Positions 46,063 through 55,917 are shown, numbered from the stretch's first letter. The stretch is DNA of 64,000 bases from Rhizobium sp. Root274 (GCF_001429245.1 NZ_LMJE01000001.1:732944-796943), one strand, 5' to 3'. Made by a program: numbers and translations. The notes: a model not told the origin generated them from the sequence alone.

Positions 46063-47250
46063 TCAGCCCAGCCAGCCGTCCTGGAGGCGGACGCTGTCCA
46101 TTCCGGCGAAACGGGCGATGCGCTGCAATTCGGCTTCCAGCTTCTCCAGCCGCCCGGCGCTCGGCTTCACGCCCGGCTCCAGCCAGAGGCGGCGGACGGC
46201 GAGTTCGCCAGTCTTGCGCTCCGCCTTCATGTCGATGCGGCCGATCAGGCGGTCGCCCTCCAGCAGCGGGAAGACATAGTAGCCATATTGCCGCTTCGGC
46301 TCGGGCACGAAAACCTCGATGCGATAGAAGAAGCCGAACAGGCGCTCGGTCCTGTTCCGGTCGCGGATCAAGGGATCGAAGGGCGAGAGGACGCGGACAC
46401 GGCCGGGTGGTTCAGGCGCGTCCATCAGGCCAGCGATCTGTCCGGCGAAGGCGAAGGAGGATCGTTGTTTGCCGTCTACAGTGCCGATCAGCACTTCCTC
46501 CAGTTCGTCGCGATGGGAGGTCACCCAGGCCTTGGCTTCGTCGGGCGTGATGATGTCGAAAAAGGCGGCAATCTCGCCTGACGTGGCAAAGCCGAGGCGG
46601 ATGAGTGCGGCCCGGCAGGCCCAGTCGACGAAGGTGTCGTGATCGACCTCTCGAGTCTGATGCTCCTGCGGGATGACCCGCTCGGCCAGATCATAAACCT
46701 TCTGGAACCCTTCGCGGCGGGCAATCGACAGCTTGCCGGTGTGCCAGAGGAATTCGAGCGCCGTCTTCGAGGGATGCCAGTTCCACCAGCCGCCGGATTT
46801 ATGGTCTTCGCCCTTCACATCACGAGCCATGACGGGGCCATGGTCGCGAATGCGAGCATAGGTTTCCTCAAAGGCCTTGTCGAAGCCTTCGCCTTGCCAT
46901 TTTGCCCAGTTCTCCATGATCTTCGCCTCGCGGCGGACAAAGCGATGCTTCCAATAGGGAAAGAACTCGGACGGGATCACCGATGCATCATGAGTCCAAT
47001 GCTCAAACAGAGACCGGTCCTTCTCCGCCAGATGCGCCAGATCAGCCTGTCTGTACGTCTGGTTGCGCGAAAAGAGGATCTGGTGATGGGCCCGCTCGAC
47101 CCACTGGATGCTGTCGACCTGGACAAAGCCAAGGTCGTGGATCAGCTGGTAAAGCCCTTGACGGGACAGCGCCTTCGTCGGCGAGCGCGACAGGCCCTGC
47201 CGTTCGAGGAAGATCTTTCGGGCAAGCGGATTGGGGATCGGAATCGTCAT
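46063..47250 (-). CDS. Winged-helix DNA glycosylase, YcaQ/AlkZ family
   Basis: A protein of 395 residues with winged-helix repeats and the conserved HTH_42 pattern of the family: LIHDLGFVQVDSIQWVERAHHQILFSRN. It contains the catalytic QxD motif (Q44-V-D46), the WTHDASVIPSEFFPYWKHR region and LSPFDPLIRDRNRTERLFGF. Escherichia coli YcaQ unhooks interstrand crosslinks and Streptomyces AlkZ removes bulky adducts; this homologue probably repairs alkylation damage. Confidence 0.9.
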   Translation of the reverse strand: MTIPIPNPLARKIFLERQGLSRSPTKALSRQGLYQLIHDLGFVQVDSIQWVERAHHQILFSRNQTYRQADLAHLAEKDRSLFEHWTHDASVIPSEFFPYWKHRFVRREAKIMENWAKWQGEGFDKAFEETYARIRDHGPVMARDVKGEDHKSGGWWNWHPSKTALEFLWHTGKLSIARREGFQKVYDLAERVIPQEHQTREVDHDTFVDWACRAALIRLGFATSGEIAAFFDIITPDEAKAWVTSHRDELEEVLIGTVDGKQRSSFAFAGQIAGLMDAPEPPGRVRVLSPFDPLIRDRNRTERLFGFFYRIEVFVPEPKRQYGYYVFPLLEGDRLIGRIDMKAERKTGELAVRRLWLEPGVKPSAGRLEKLEAELQRIARFAGMDSVRLQDGWLG

Positions 47251-47360
47251 GCCAGGAGGCTAGGGCATGTTCGTGGTTTGTTCAATGGGTGCTTGCAATA
47301 TGGGTCTTACCGGCTTGCGCTAACCCACCCCCTCTCTGAAGCTGGCTCCTCCGCCTAGGA

Positions 47361-47376
47361 CGGTCTATAGAGACCG
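47361..47376. promoter_or_regulatory. Inverted repeat upstream of bioMNY
   Basis: CGGTCTATAGAGACCG is a perfect 6-4-6 palindrome 22 bp before bioM. Position suggests an operator; it is unlike the TTATCTATAA-type BioR box except for the TCTATA core. Confidence 0.4.
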
Positions 47377-47398
47377 GATCAGTCGGAGACCCCTCGCC

Positions 47399-48079
47399 TT
47401 GCACATAAATTTCGATCAGACCGAACTGCGTTACGGCGACCGTTTAGCCCTGAAGCCGTTGTCGCTGGAGCTTCACGAGGCTCGCATCGGCGTGATCGGG
47501 CTCAACGGCTCGGGCAAGACGAGTTTCGCCCGGCTAATTGCGGGACTGGCCAAGCCGTCCTGCGGAAGCGTCACGCTCGATGGCCTGGATACCGTCAACG
47601 ACGAGAAGGCGGCGCGCGCCAAGACAGGGTTCATCTTTCAGAACCCGGGCAACCAGGTCATCCTGCCTCTTATCCGCGAGGATGTGGCGCTCGGGCCGAA
47701 ATCGCGGGGGCTTGAGGGTCCGGAGGTCGACCGGCTGGTCGAGGAGACACTCGCCCGGTTCGGCATTCGCGATCTGGCGGAGCGGCGGCCGCATGAACTC
47801 TCCGGCGGTGAGTTGCAGCTGGCGGCACTCGCCGCCGTCTGCATCAATCGGCCCGATGTCGTGATCTTTGACGAGCCGACCAACCAGCTCGACCTCAGGA
47901 ACCGCGCCCGGGTGAAGGCGGCGATCGAGGGGCTTGCCGAGCAGGCCGTTGTCATCAGCCACGATCTCGATCTGGTCGCGGACTTTTCAAGGGTGCTGGT
48001 CTTCCATGAGGGGGCGCTTGTCTTCGATGCGAGCGGAGACGCGGCCATTGCCCGCTACCGGGAGATCGCCGGATGCTGA
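47399..48079 (+). CDS. bioM: Biotin ECF transporter ATPase BioM
   Basis: A protein of 226 residues with Walker A (GLNGSGKTS), Q-loop (FQNPGNQ), LSGGE signature, Walker B (VVIFDEPT) and switch His (ISHD). It energises the ECF-type biotin importer. TTG start at 47399 and a seven-base overlap with bioN indicate a coupled operon bioM-bioN-bioY. Confidence 0.92.
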   Translation: MHINFDQTELRYGDRLALKPLSLELHEARIGVIGLNGSGKTSFARLIAGLAKPSCGSVTLDGLDTVNDEKAARAKTGFIFQNPGNQVILPLIREDVALGPKSRGLEGPEVDRLVEETLARFGIRDLAERRPHELSGGELQLAALAAVCINRPDVVIFDEPTNQLDLRNRARVKAAIEGLAEQAVVISHDLDLVADFSRVLVFHEGALVFDASGDAAIARYREIAGC

Positions 48080-48678
48080 CAAGCCTGCATGTGGAGGGCA
48101 CGAGCCTCTTACATCGCATTCCCGTGAAGCCGAAGCTTTTCGGGCTGATGATCTTCGGGCTGGGGCTCTATTTCGTGACTGCGCCACTCGTGCTCGCAGC
48201 GGCCGCGGCCCTCACCGCCTTCCTCTATGTCTCCACCGGCATCGGGCTATCGGAGGGCTTCAAGCGGCTGAGGCCTGTGCTGCTCACCATCGCGTTTCTT
48301 GCAGCCGTCAACCTTCTCCTGCTTTCGCCGCTCGAAGCGCTTGTCACGACGCTCCGGCTGCTTGCGATCCTCTTTCTCGCAGCCGCTGTGACGGCCTCCA
48401 CGACTATTGCCGACTTCATGAGCGCCGTCACCGATCTCGCCCGTCCGCTGGAGCGGATGGGGCTTTTGAAGGCGGCCGATCTCGGTCTCGCTTTCGGTCT
48501 CGTCTTGCGTTTCGTGCCCGAAATTGCCGCCCGATACGAGGCGCTCAAGGAGGCGCATGCGGCGCGCGGCATTCCGGTCAGGCTGTCGCGCATGCTCGGG
48601 CCGCTGATCATTTCGACGTTGAAGGATGCCGATCGCATTGCCGAGGCAATTGACGCGCGGGGCATTAGAGGCCACTAA
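48073..48678 (+). CDS. bioN: Biotin ECF transporter T-component BioN
   Basis: A protein of 201 residues with about five hydrophobic segments and the T-component ARG motifs in the C-terminal cytoplasmic part (AHAARGIPVRLS and AIDARGIRG), which couple ATPase motion to the S-component. It overlaps bioM by seven bases. Confidence 0.92.
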   Translation: MLTSLHVEGTSLLHRIPVKPKLFGLMIFGLGLYFVTAPLVLAAAAALTAFLYVSTGIGLSEGFKRLRPVLLTIAFLAAVNLLLLSPLEALVTTLRLLAILFLAAAVTASTTIADFMSAVTDLARPLERMGLLKAADLGLAFGLVLRFVPEIAARYEALKEAHAARGIPVRLSRMLGPLIISTLKDADRIAEAIDARGIRGH

Positions 48679-48707
48679 ACCCTTCGAAATCGACAGGGGA
48701 CCCTTTC

Positions 48708-49271
48708 ATGACCACCAGAGACATCGTCCTTTCCGCCCTCTTCACTGCCATCATCATCGTGCTCGGCTTCATTCCGCCCGTGCCGATCCCGCTCATTCCA
48801 GTGCCGATCACGGCACAGTCCATGGGCGTGATGCTCGCAGGCTGCATCATTGGCGCCAAGCGGGGTGCCGCCGCCTATGCGCTGTTGGTCGTGCTCGTCG
48901 CGGTCGGACTTCCGGTTCTGTCGGGGGGCCGTGGTGGCCTCAACGTGCTGATGGGACCGACCGGCGGCTATATCTTCGGCTGGATCATCGGCGCTTTCGT
49001 GACCGGCATGCTGGCTGAAAAGCTGGTTCGCGAGGGACAATCGGCAGCCAAGCAGATGACCGGGTTCTTCATCGCCTCTGTTATCGGCGGCATCGGCGTC
49101 GTCTATCTCTGCGGCATGCCGTGGCTGTCCGTCGTTGCCGGCACGCCCTTCGACAAGGTCGTGCTCGGCTCGCTCGCCTTCATCCCGGGCGACCTGGTGA
49201 AGGCCGCGATTGCCACGCTCGCCGCTCGCGCGGTCATCGTCGGCTATCCGCTGCTGCCGGCGCGGACCTGA
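48708..49271 (+). CDS. bioY: Biotin ECF transporter S-component BioY
   Basis: A protein of 187 residues with six hydrophobic segments and BioY signatures (VPIPLIPVPITAQSMGVMLAG, LLVVLVAVGLPVLSGGRGGLNVLMGPTGGYIFGW). It binds biotin at the outer face. It is preceded by an AGGGGA site and lies 29 bp after bioN. Confidence 0.95.
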   Translation: MTTRDIVLSALFTAIIIVLGFIPPVPIPLIPVPITAQSMGVMLAGCIIGAKRGAAAYALLVVLVAVGLPVLSGGRGGLNVLMGPTGGYIFGWIIGAFVTGMLAEKLVREGQSAAKQMTGFFIASVIGGIGVVYLCGMPWLSVVAGTPFDKVVLGSLAFIPGDLVKAAIATLAARAVIVGYPLLPART

Positions 49272-49301
49272 TGCGTTCAGGGTCGCGCTTCGGCGCGACC
49301 T

Positions 49302-49703
49302 TCACCGCAGATAGCGATAGAGCCAGTCCCGCACATCCTCCGGTAAAGCGGCGGGTTCGCCGGTCTCCCGGTCGCGGGCTGTCCACGTAACGTCAATTTC
49401 GGCAACGGTGTGCTCGTCGCGCTCCATCTCCACCTCGAAGCCGACCGATTTTCCGCCGATCTTGTCGACACGCACAACCATGCGGACCTGATCCTCCAGG
49501 CGCAACGGCAAATGCAGGCGCAGTTCCAGCTTGGTCGGGCTGTAGCGAGGCTCGTCTTCCAGTGGCGGACGGTAGCGCCAGAAATGGCGGATTGCGGCCT
49601 CGGCATGGGTGACATAGGCCGCCGCCTGCATTTCGCCCGTATCGGCGATGTCGCGGTAGGGGATGGTGATCTCCATCACCTCGACCCGGTCAATCTCATC
49701 CAT
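49302..49703 (-). CDS. Hotdog-fold acyl-CoA thioesterase family protein
   Basis: A protein of 133 residues of the 4-hydroxybenzoyl-CoA thioesterase type: ITIPYRDIADTGEMQAAAYVTHAEAAIRHFW (active-site region) and LRLHLPLRLEDQVRMVVRVDKIGGKSVGFEVEM. It probably hydrolyses an acyl-CoA; the substrate is unknown. It is convergent with bioY. The 188 bp to the next gene hold nothing recognised. Confidence 0.85.
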   Translation of the reverse strand: MDEIDRVEVMEITIPYRDIADTGEMQAAAYVTHAEAAIRHFWRYRPPLEDEPRYSPTKLELRLHLPLRLEDQVRMVVRVDKIGGKSVGFEVEMERDEHTVAEIDVTWTARDRETGEPAALPEDVRDWLYRYLR

Positions 49704-49891
49704 GCAAGGTCCCGTCTTTTCCGTGCGTTAGCAGCATCTAACGGCATCGTGGCCTGCTCCACAAGACGTGTCCCAAAAAGGTGCTTAAGCCAGACGCGAA
49801 TAGGACAGCGACACGGCTGGGTAAAACCGCATTGCGAGGTGGAAGATGACGGCATGCCGCCTTATGTTCACCGCGACCAAGGATGGCCCCG

Positions 49892-50827
49892 ATGACAACA
49901 CGTCTCTACGAGAACCCACTCTTTCTGGAGCACAACACGCCGCCGGGGCATCCCGAACGGGCCGACCGGCTGCGTTCACTCAACATTGCGCTCGAACATC
50001 CGAATTTCGCCAAGTTGGAGCGGATCCAGGCGGTTCAGGCGAATGAAGATGCGGTGACGCTGGCGCATCCGGAGGCGCACCTGTTCGCCGTGATGCGTGA
50101 GATCCCCGAAGAAGAGGGCGAGATCAACCAGATCGAGGCCGATACCTATGCCTCGCCGAAGAGCCTGCAGGTGGCACTGACGGCGATCGGTGGCGCGATG
50201 GCAGCGGTTGACGACGTGATGAGCGGCAAGGCTGACAATGCCTTCGTCGCGGGCCGTCCGCCGGGGCACCATGCCGAGAAGTCAAAAGCGATGGGGTTCT
50301 GCCTGTTCAATACGGTGGCCATTGCGGCCCGTCATGCGCAGAAAACCTATGGCGTCGAGAGGGTCGCGATCGTCGACTGGGACGTGCATCACGGCAATGG
50401 CACGCAAGACATCTTCTGGGACGATCCGTCTGTGCTGTTCTGCTCGACGCATCAGATGCCGCTCTACCCCGGCACCGGCGCCAAGGACGAGACGGGCAAA
50501 CATCGCAACATCGTCAATGCGCCGCTCTCGCCCAATGTCGGCTCCGATCATTTCCGCGAGGCGTTCAAGAGCCGGGTACTGCCAGCACTTCATGACTTCT
50601 CGCCCGACCTGATCCTGATCTCGGCCGGCTTCGACGCGCATCACCGCGATCCGCTCGCTCAGATCAATCTGGTCGGCGAGGATTTCGACTGGGCGACGGG
50701 GCGGCTTCTCGAAGTTGCCGATCGCTTCTCCAAGAACCGGGTCGTCAGCCTGCTCGAAGGCGGCTATGATCTCGAAGGGCTCGCCGAATCGGCCGGCCTG
50801 CACATCGCCAGACTGATGAAGGGTTGA
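49892..50827 (+). CDS. Histone-deacetylase family (acetylpolyamine/acetoin-type) deacetylase
   Basis: A protein of 311 residues with the zinc-dependent deacetylase signatures: [37 protein letters not shown] and [13 protein letters not shown], giving the His pair and the Asp/His/Asp zinc ligands. Bacterial members deacetylate polyamines or proteins. ATG 49892 has AAGGA at the right distance; ATG 49883 is in frame. It lies two bases before xseB. Confidence 0.9.
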   Translation: MTTRLYENPLFLEHNTPPGHPERADRLRSLNIALEHPNFAKLERIQAVQANEDAVTLAHPEAHLFAVMREIPEEEGEINQIEADTYASPKSLQVALTAIGGAMAAVDDVMSGKADNAFVAGRPPGHHAEKSKAMGFCLFNTVAIAARHAQKTYGVERVAIVDWDVHHGNGTQDIFWDDPSVLFCSTHQMPLYPGTGAKDETGKHRNIVNAPLSPNVGSDHFREAFKSRVLPALHDFSPDLILISAGFDAHHRDPLAQINLVGEDFDWATGRLLEVADRFSKNRVVSLLEGGYDLEGLAESAGLHIARLMKG

Positions 50828-50829
50828 GT

Positions 50830-51084
50830 ATGTCCGACGCTGCCGTTTCCGCCGATCTTACCGGCATTTCCTTCGAAAAGGCCGTGGCCGAACTCGAAAG
50901 CATCGTCGCACGGCTGGAACGCGGCGATGTGGCGCTCGACGAATCCATCGCGATCTACGAACGCGGCGAGATGCTGAAGAAGCATTGCGAGACCTTGCTC
51001 TCGGCTGCCGAAAACCGGATCGAGAAGATCAGGCTTGATCGTGCCGGCAAGCCCACCGGCACCGAGCCGCTCGACGGGGCGTGA
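50830..51084 (+). CDS. xseB: Exodeoxyribonuclease VII small subunit
   Basis: A protein of 84 residues with the XseB pattern [54 protein letters not shown]. It forms helical caps on XseA, the catalytic subunit encoded elsewhere. It follows the deacetylase by two bases, as in other rhizobia, where dxs usually comes next; here two extra blocks separate them. Confidence 0.95.
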   Translation: MSDAAVSADLTGISFEKAVAELESIVARLERGDVALDESIAIYERGEMLKKHCETLLSAAENRIEKIRLDRAGKPTGTEPLDGA

Positions 51085-51130
51085 GGCGCCGTCTCTCGAC
51101 CATAGCGGGAAAATTTGCTAGGGTTTGGCC

Positions 51131-51442
51131 ATGGATAAGGACCTGGTCATTGCCAAGCTGCGGGAGCATCGCGACGAGCTGGTCGCGGTAGGGGCTGAAC
51201 ACGTCTCGCTTTTCGGATCCGTTGCCCGCGGAGAGTCAACGCCTCAGTCAGATCTCGATATCCTGGTAAAGCTTTCTGAGCCGGTAATCGAGTCTGGCTT
51301 GGGATACTTCAGTGCCTTGGCGATCCTACAAGAGAAAATCACAGCGATTACCGGTTACGAATGTGTGGACGTGATTGCCGAGCCAATCGAAAGAGACAGC
51401 GTTCGGCGATCCATAGAGCGAGATCGGCGCATTGCCTTCTAA
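51131..51442 (+). CDS. MNT-type nucleotidyltransferase antitoxin (MntA-like)
   Basis: A protein of 103 residues with the minimal nucleotidyltransferase motif GSVARGESTPQSDLD, GS-x10-D-x-D, that binds metal and nucleotide. In MntA-HepT systems this antitoxin AMPylates the HepT toxin. It overlaps the HepT gene by about 11 bases if the toxin starts at TTG 51432. Confidence 0.88.
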   Translation: MDKDLVIAKLREHRDELVAVGAEHVSLFGSVARGESTPQSDLDILVKLSEPVIESGLGYFSALAILQEKITAITGYECVDVIAEPIERDSVRRSIERDRRIAF

Positions 51443-51794
51443 GCGTCCTTTGACACGGATGAGAGACATCGTGGAAAACGGTGTTGCCACTCTGGAATAT
51501 ACCGGAGGGCTTGATTTTGATGGCTATCGGAAAAGCAAGATTACACGTGATGCCACCGAGAGGTGCCTTTCCAGAATCTCGGAAGCAGGTGTCAAACTTG
51601 GTCAACTGGCTGAAGAACTATTTCCCAACCACGACTGGCTGGCGATCAGAAATCTCGGAAATGTGCTCCGGCACAATTACCCCGGCGTGCTCGATTCTGT
51701 TATCTGGACCACTGTGACGCTCCGGCTGCCGCCTTTGCTCGCGGACCTCAACGCCTTCTTGTCGCAATACCCTCATGACCAAGAAGTGCTTTGA
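51432..51794 (+). CDS. HEPN-domain toxin, HepT-like (DUF86)
   Basis: A protein of 120 residues, all-helical, with the DUF86 motif RNLGNVLRHNYPGV. The usual HepT R-x4-H-x-Y motif appears shifted: the H and Y are present (RHNY), but the position five before the His is a glycine and the conserved Arg is further upstream. The start is TTG 51432 or ATG 51459; the second would need no overlap. It is inferred to be a ribonuclease neutralised by the upstream MntA-like protein. Confidence 0.85.
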   Translation: MPSKRPLTRMRDIVENGVATLEYTGGLDFDGYRKSKITRDATERCLSRISEAGVKLGQLAEELFPNHDWLAIRNLGNVLRHNYPGVLDSVIWTTVTLRLPPLLADLNAFLSQYPHDQEVL

Positions 51795-51968
51795 GCGCTG
51801 GTCAGTCCGCACACGGTAACACATTTTTGCTTCCGCCGGCTGCGAACGCTCATTCTGCTACCGCATTCAAAATCTGAACGCAGCGTCACGCCTCCGCACA
51901 GGCCTGACGACTGGCCTCCTGCTCCAGGCCATCCTACATTCAACGCATCCAACATGCGGAGACCGCCC

Positions 51969-52895
51969 ATGTCCTTCTTCCCCGGAAACGACCCCGTCCC
52001 TGGCGACGGTTTTGCCTGTGATGCGATCGAGCATCTGATCATTCCGCGCTCCAGTGATATCGGCGGGTTTTCCGTGCGCCGCGCGCTGCCGTCGGTGAAG
52101 CGCCGGCTGGTCGGGCCGTTCATCTTCTTCGACCGGATGGGGCCGGCGGTGCTGAAAGCCGATGAGGCGATGGATGTGCGGCCGCATCCGCATATCGGGC
52201 TTTCCACCGTCACCTATCTGTTCGACGGCGAGATCAAGCATCGCGACAGCCTGGGTACCGAACTGGTGATTGCGCCTGGCGACATCAACCTGATGACGGC
52301 AGGGCGAGGCATCGTGCATTCGGAGCGCACGCCGGAAAACCTGCGCGGGCATCCGCTCGCCATGTCGGGCTTACAGACCTGGATCGCGCTTCCCGACCAG
52401 ATGGAGGAGATCGATCCGGCCTTTGCCCATACCGCCAAGGCGGAGCTGCCGACCTTCCAGAGCGGTGGCGCCTCCGGCCGCGTGGTGATCGGCGCGCTCG
52501 ATGGGCTGCGCTCGCCGGTGAAGACGTTTTCGGAGACGCTTTATGTCGATCTCCGTCTGGAAGCGGGTGCGAAGTTCCCCTTCGACGCGACGCAGGAAGA
52601 GCGCGCGCTCTACATTCTCTCCGGGGAGATCGAGATTGCAGGCGACCGTTTCGGGCCGGATCAATTGCTCGTTTTCCGGCCAGGCGACGCGATCACGCTG
52701 ATCGGCGGTGCGGCCGGTTGCCACGTGATGCTGTTCGGGGGAGCGGCGATGGGATCGCAGAAACACATCTGGTGGAACTTCGTTTCGTCGTCCAAGGAAC
52801 GTATCGAACAGGCCAAGGAAGAGTGGCGCACCGGGCGTTTCGACATCGTTCCGGGGGACGAAGAGGAATTCGTACCTTTGCCCGAGGGGAGATGA
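51969..52895 (+). CDS. Pirin-family bicupin protein
   Basis: A protein of 308 residues with the pirin N-terminal motif VRPHPHIGLSTVTYLFDGEIKHRDSLG, in which His residues bind iron, and a second cupin domain (KFPFDATQEERALYILSGEIEIAGDRF). Some bacterial pirins are quercetinases. It sits between the MntA-HepT pair and dxs. Confidence 0.92.
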   Translation: MSFFPGNDPVPGDGFACDAIEHLIIPRSSDIGGFSVRRALPSVKRRLVGPFIFFDRMGPAVLKADEAMDVRPHPHIGLSTVTYLFDGEIKHRDSLGTELVIAPGDINLMTAGRGIVHSERTPENLRGHPLAMSGLQTWIALPDQMEEIDPAFAHTAKAELPTFQSGGASGRVVIGALDGLRSPVKTFSETLYVDLRLEAGAKFPFDATQEERALYILSGEIEIAGDRFGPDQLLVFRPGDAITLIGGAAGCHVMLFGGAAMGSQKHIWWNFVSSSKERIEQAKEEWRTGRFDIVPGDEEEFVPLPEGR

Positions 52896-52987
52896 TGTCT
52901 ATATAGGTGTTCAGTGCCGACTATTTGCCCCGACCGGTTTGGGATGCTATCGCGCACCCAGAACGAGTTTGAGAAGGCTTACGCCCC

Positions 52988-54907
52988 GTGACATCCCTGC
53001 CCGATACGCCGCTCCTCGATCAGGTCAAGTTTCCCGCCGACCTGAAGGCGATCGAAGACAAAGAGCTGCCGCAACTGGCGCGCGAAGTGCGCGACGAGAT
53101 GATCGATGCCGTGTCGAAGACCGGCGGACATCTGGGTGCCGGCCTTGGGGTGGTCGAGCTGACGATTGCCATTCACAAGGTGTTCAACACGCCGCATGAC
53201 CGGCTGATCTTCGACGTCGGCCACCAGTGTTATCCGCACAAGATCCTGACCGGCCGGCGCGACCGTATTCGGACGCTCCGCCAGGAGGACGGTCTTTCCG
53301 GCTTCACCAAGCGCGCCGAGAGCGAATACGATCCCTTCGGTGCGGCCCATTCCTCGACCTCGATTTCGGCCGGCCTCGGCATGGCGGTGGCGGCCGAGCT
53401 TTCCAAGACTGATCGGAACGTGATCGCCGTGATCGGTGACGGTGCGATGTCGGCTGGCATGGCCTACGAGGCGCTGAACAATGCCGGTGCGCTAGACGCC
53501 CGCCTCATCGTCATCCTCAACGACAACGACATGTCGATTGCGCCGCCGACCGGCGCCATGAGCGCCTATCTTGCCCGTCTTGCTTCTGGCCGGACCTATA
53601 TGGGTTTCCGCGACTTCGGCAAGAAACTGACCGCCTATCTCGGCAAGACCGTCGACCGCGCGATCACGCGGGCGGTCGAGCACGCGCGCGGTTATGTCAC
53701 CGGCGGCACGATGTTCGAGGAGCTCGGCTTCTATCATATCGGGCCGATCGACGGGCATTCCTTTGAGCACCTGCTGCCTGTGCTGCGCAATGTTCGCGAC
53801 AATGCGAAGGGGCCTGTGCTGATCCATGTGGTGACGCAGAAGGGCAAGGGCTATCCTCCGGCGGAGGCTGCGGCCGACAAATATCACGGCGTCAACAAGT
53901 TCGACGTGATCACCGGCACCCAGGCAAAAGCCAAGCCGAATGCACCGGCCTATACAGCCGTCTTTGCCGATGCGCTGGTCGAGGAAGCGCGTCACGACGA
54001 GAAGATCGTCGGCATTACCGCCGCGATGCCGAACGGCACCGGGCTCGACAAGCTGCAGACGCTCTTTCCCGAACGCACCTTCGATGTCGGGATTGCTGAA
54101 CAGCATGCGGTGACCTTTGCGGCCGGCCTTGCGGCCGAAGGGTTCAAGCCATTCTGCGCGCTCTATTCGACCTTCCTGCAGCGCGGCTATGACCAGGTGG
54201 TGCATGATGTCGGCATCCAGGGCTTGCCCGTGCGCTTTCCGATCGACCGCGCCGGTTTCGTCGGCGCCGATGGCGCGACGCATGCCGGCTCCTTCGACAC
54301 CGGCTTCCTCGCATCGCTTCCCGGCTTCGTCGTCATGGCGGCGGCCGACGAGGCGGAGCTGAAGCACATGGTGCGCACGGCGGCTGCCTATGACGAAGGC
54401 CCGATTTCGTTCCGCTATCCGCGTGGCGAAGGAGTCGGTGTTCCCATGCCGGAGCGGGGCGATATCCTCGAAATTGGTCGGGGACGTGTTGTCAAGCAGG
54501 GCTCGAAGGTGGCGCTCCTCTCCTTCGGCACTCGGCTTGCCGACTGTCTGCTTGCGGCCGAAGACCTTGATGCCGCGGGCCTCTCGACCACGGTTGCCGA
54601 CGCCCGTTTCGCCAAACCGCTCGACCACGACCTGATCCGCCAGCTCGCCCGCCACCACAAGGTGGTGGTGACGGTGGAAGAAGGCGCCGTCGGCGGCTTC
54701 GGCAGCCAAGTCGTGCATTTCCTCGTCAACGAAGGTCTGCTCGACAACGGGCTGAAGGTCCGCTCGCTGGTGCTGCCCGACGTCTGGATGGATCAGGCTA
54801 AGCCCGAGGTCATGTATGCCAAGGCCGGGCTCGATGCGGCAGGGATCCTGAAGACAGTGTTTGCAGCGCTCGGGCAGGACGTGCCGGATGTGATTGCGGC
54901 GGGGTGA
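52988..54907 (+). CDS. dxs: 1-deoxy-D-xylulose-5-phosphate synthase
   Basis: A protein of 639 residues with the TPP motif [18 protein letters not shown]...NDNDMSI, the HSFEHLL region and the catalytic glutamate in [15 protein letters not shown]. It makes the first intermediate of the MEP isoprenoid pathway, whose last step enzyme, IspH, is also encoded in this window. The start is a GTG at 52988. Just downstream lies the operator of a toxin-antitoxin pair. Confidence 0.97.
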   Translation: MTSLPDTPLLDQVKFPADLKAIEDKELPQLAREVRDEMIDAVSKTGGHLGAGLGVVELTIAIHKVFNTPHDRLIFDVGHQCYPHKILTGRRDRIRTLRQEDGLSGFTKRAESEYDPFGAAHSSTSISAGLGMAVAAELSKTDRNVIAVIGDGAMSAGMAYEALNNAGALDARLIVILNDNDMSIAPPTGAMSAYLARLASGRTYMGFRDFGKKLTAYLGKTVDRAITRAVEHARGYVTGGTMFEELGFYHIGPIDGHSFEHLLPVLRNVRDNAKGPVLIHVVTQKGKGYPPAEAAADKYHGVNKFDVITGTQAKAKPNAPAYTAVFADALVEEARHDEKIVGITAAMPNGTGLDKLQTLFPERTFDVGIAEQHAVTFAAGLAAEGFKPFCALYSTFLQRGYDQVVHDVGIQGLPVRFPIDRAGFVGADGATHAGSFDTGFLASLPGFVVMAAADEAELKHMVRTAAAYDEGPISFRYPRGEGVGVPMPERGDILEIGRGRVVKQGSKVALLSFGTRLADCLLAAEDLDAAGLSTTVADARFAKPLDHDLIRQLARHHKVVVTVEEGAVGGFGSQVVHFLVNEGLLDNGLKVRSLVLPDVWMDQAKPEVMYAKAGLDAAGILKTVFAALGQDVPDVIAAG

Positions 54908-54930
54908 GGCTACCTCGCGCGGCGAGATTG

Positions 54931-54957
54931 AAGTGTACGCCGAAACGGCGTACACTT
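54931..54957. promoter_or_regulatory. 27-bp perfect palindromic operator of the TacAT-like pair
   Basis: AAGTGTACGCCG and its exact reverse complement flank an AAA spacer (12-3-12). It lies 25 bp before the antitoxin start. Such a long perfect palindrome is expected of an autoregulated DUF1778 antitoxin operator. Confidence 0.9.
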
Positions 54958-54982
54958 GTGGCGACACCGAGAGGTCGCCGAT

Positions 54983-55291
54983 ATGAGCACAGCCAAGGAC
55001 ATCAGCCAGACGAGGGAAGACCGTGCGACGGAACGAATGCACTTTCGCACGAAACCGCATGTCAAGCAGGCGATCCAGCGGGCCGCTGCGATCAGCGGGG
55101 TCGATGAAACGGCTTTTGCGATGAATGCGGCCTATGCCTCGGCGCTCGCGACGATCGAAGCCCATGAACGGACACTTCTGCAACCGATCGATCACGAAGC
55201 TTTCTTCGATGCACTCGACAGCCCGCGCTCCCCGACCGACGCTTTGCGAAAAGCCTTCGCCAGCCACAAGTCGCGCGTCATCAGCAGATGA
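54983..55291 (+). CDS. DUF1778 antitoxin (TacA-like)
   Basis: A protein of 102 residues with the DUF1778 pattern TERMHFRTKPHVKQAIQRAAAISGVDETAFAMNAAYASAL, an RHH fold, and a C-terminal toxin-binding tail. ATG 54983 is preferred, as GAGG at 54970-54973 precedes it and the longer frame would begin inside the operator. It overlaps the toxin gene by four bases (ATGA). Confidence 0.92.
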   Translation: MSTAKDISQTREDRATERMHFRTKPHVKQAIQRAAAISGVDETAFAMNAAYASALATIEAHERTLLQPIDHEAFFDALDSPRSPTDALRKAFASHKSRVISR

Positions 55292-55833
55292 GCCACGAGG
55301 GGCACTCGGTCATCATCGAGTTGCTCGATCCCGAGCGCCATGATCGGGATCAGTTCTCCTGCGGCGTCGAAACGGTCGATAACTATTTTCGCAAGACCGC
55401 GAACAAACTCGCCAAGGCCGGCAATGCACGCATCTACGTCATGACCTCTGAGACCGGCGATGTGGTTGGTTTCTATGCTCTCAATGCGCATTCTGTCGAC
55501 TTCACGGAACTGCCGTCCCGCTTTGCCCGGACCCGCCCATCCCATGGCGCGATCCCGGCCGCTTTCATTTCCATGATCGGCGTAGACAAGCGATATGGTG
55601 GACAAGGATATGGCGGCGATCTGCTCGCCGACGCACTGCTGCGGATCGTGCAGGCAGCGGAGCGGATCGGTATCGCCGTTGTTATGCTCGATGTGCTGGA
55701 CGACGGCGACCCGGACCTCGTCGCGCGTCGAAAGACGCTGTACCAGCGCTACGGTTTCGAGGCGCTGCCGTCCAATCCGCTCAGGCTGTTCATGTCGGTT
55801 GCAGTCATACGCGAGATGCTGACGACCCTGTGA
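55288..55833 (+). CDS. GNAT toxin (TacT/AtaT-like)
   Basis: A protein of 181 residues with the acetyl-CoA-binding stretch MIGVDKRYGGQGYGGDLLADAL and the family's late YQRYGFEALP tyrosine. TacT-type toxins acetylate the amino group of aminoacyl-tRNA and block translation. The gene pair, overlap and operator form a textbook autoregulated toxin-antitoxin unit. Function by family; substrate not tested. Confidence 0.9.
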   Translation: MSHEGHSVIIELLDPERHDRDQFSCGVETVDNYFRKTANKLAKAGNARIYVMTSETGDVVGFYALNAHSVDFTELPSRFARTRPSHGAIPAAFISMIGVDKRYGGQGYGGDLLADALLRIVQAAERIGIAVVMLDVLDDGDPDLVARRKTLYQRYGFEALPSNPLRLFMSVAVIREMLTTL

Positions 55834-55917
55834 CAGCTGCCCTCTCTGGACTTCCCCTCCCCACCTCGCTAGACCGGAGCCCTATCAGCGGGCGCTGACA
55901 TGCGCCTCGGAGGCTTC

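Noticed and set aside
53492..55267. 591-aa minus-strand frame opposite dxs and the TacA-like gene
   Set aside because: It overlaps two conserved genes and the palindromic operator and has no recognisable domain.
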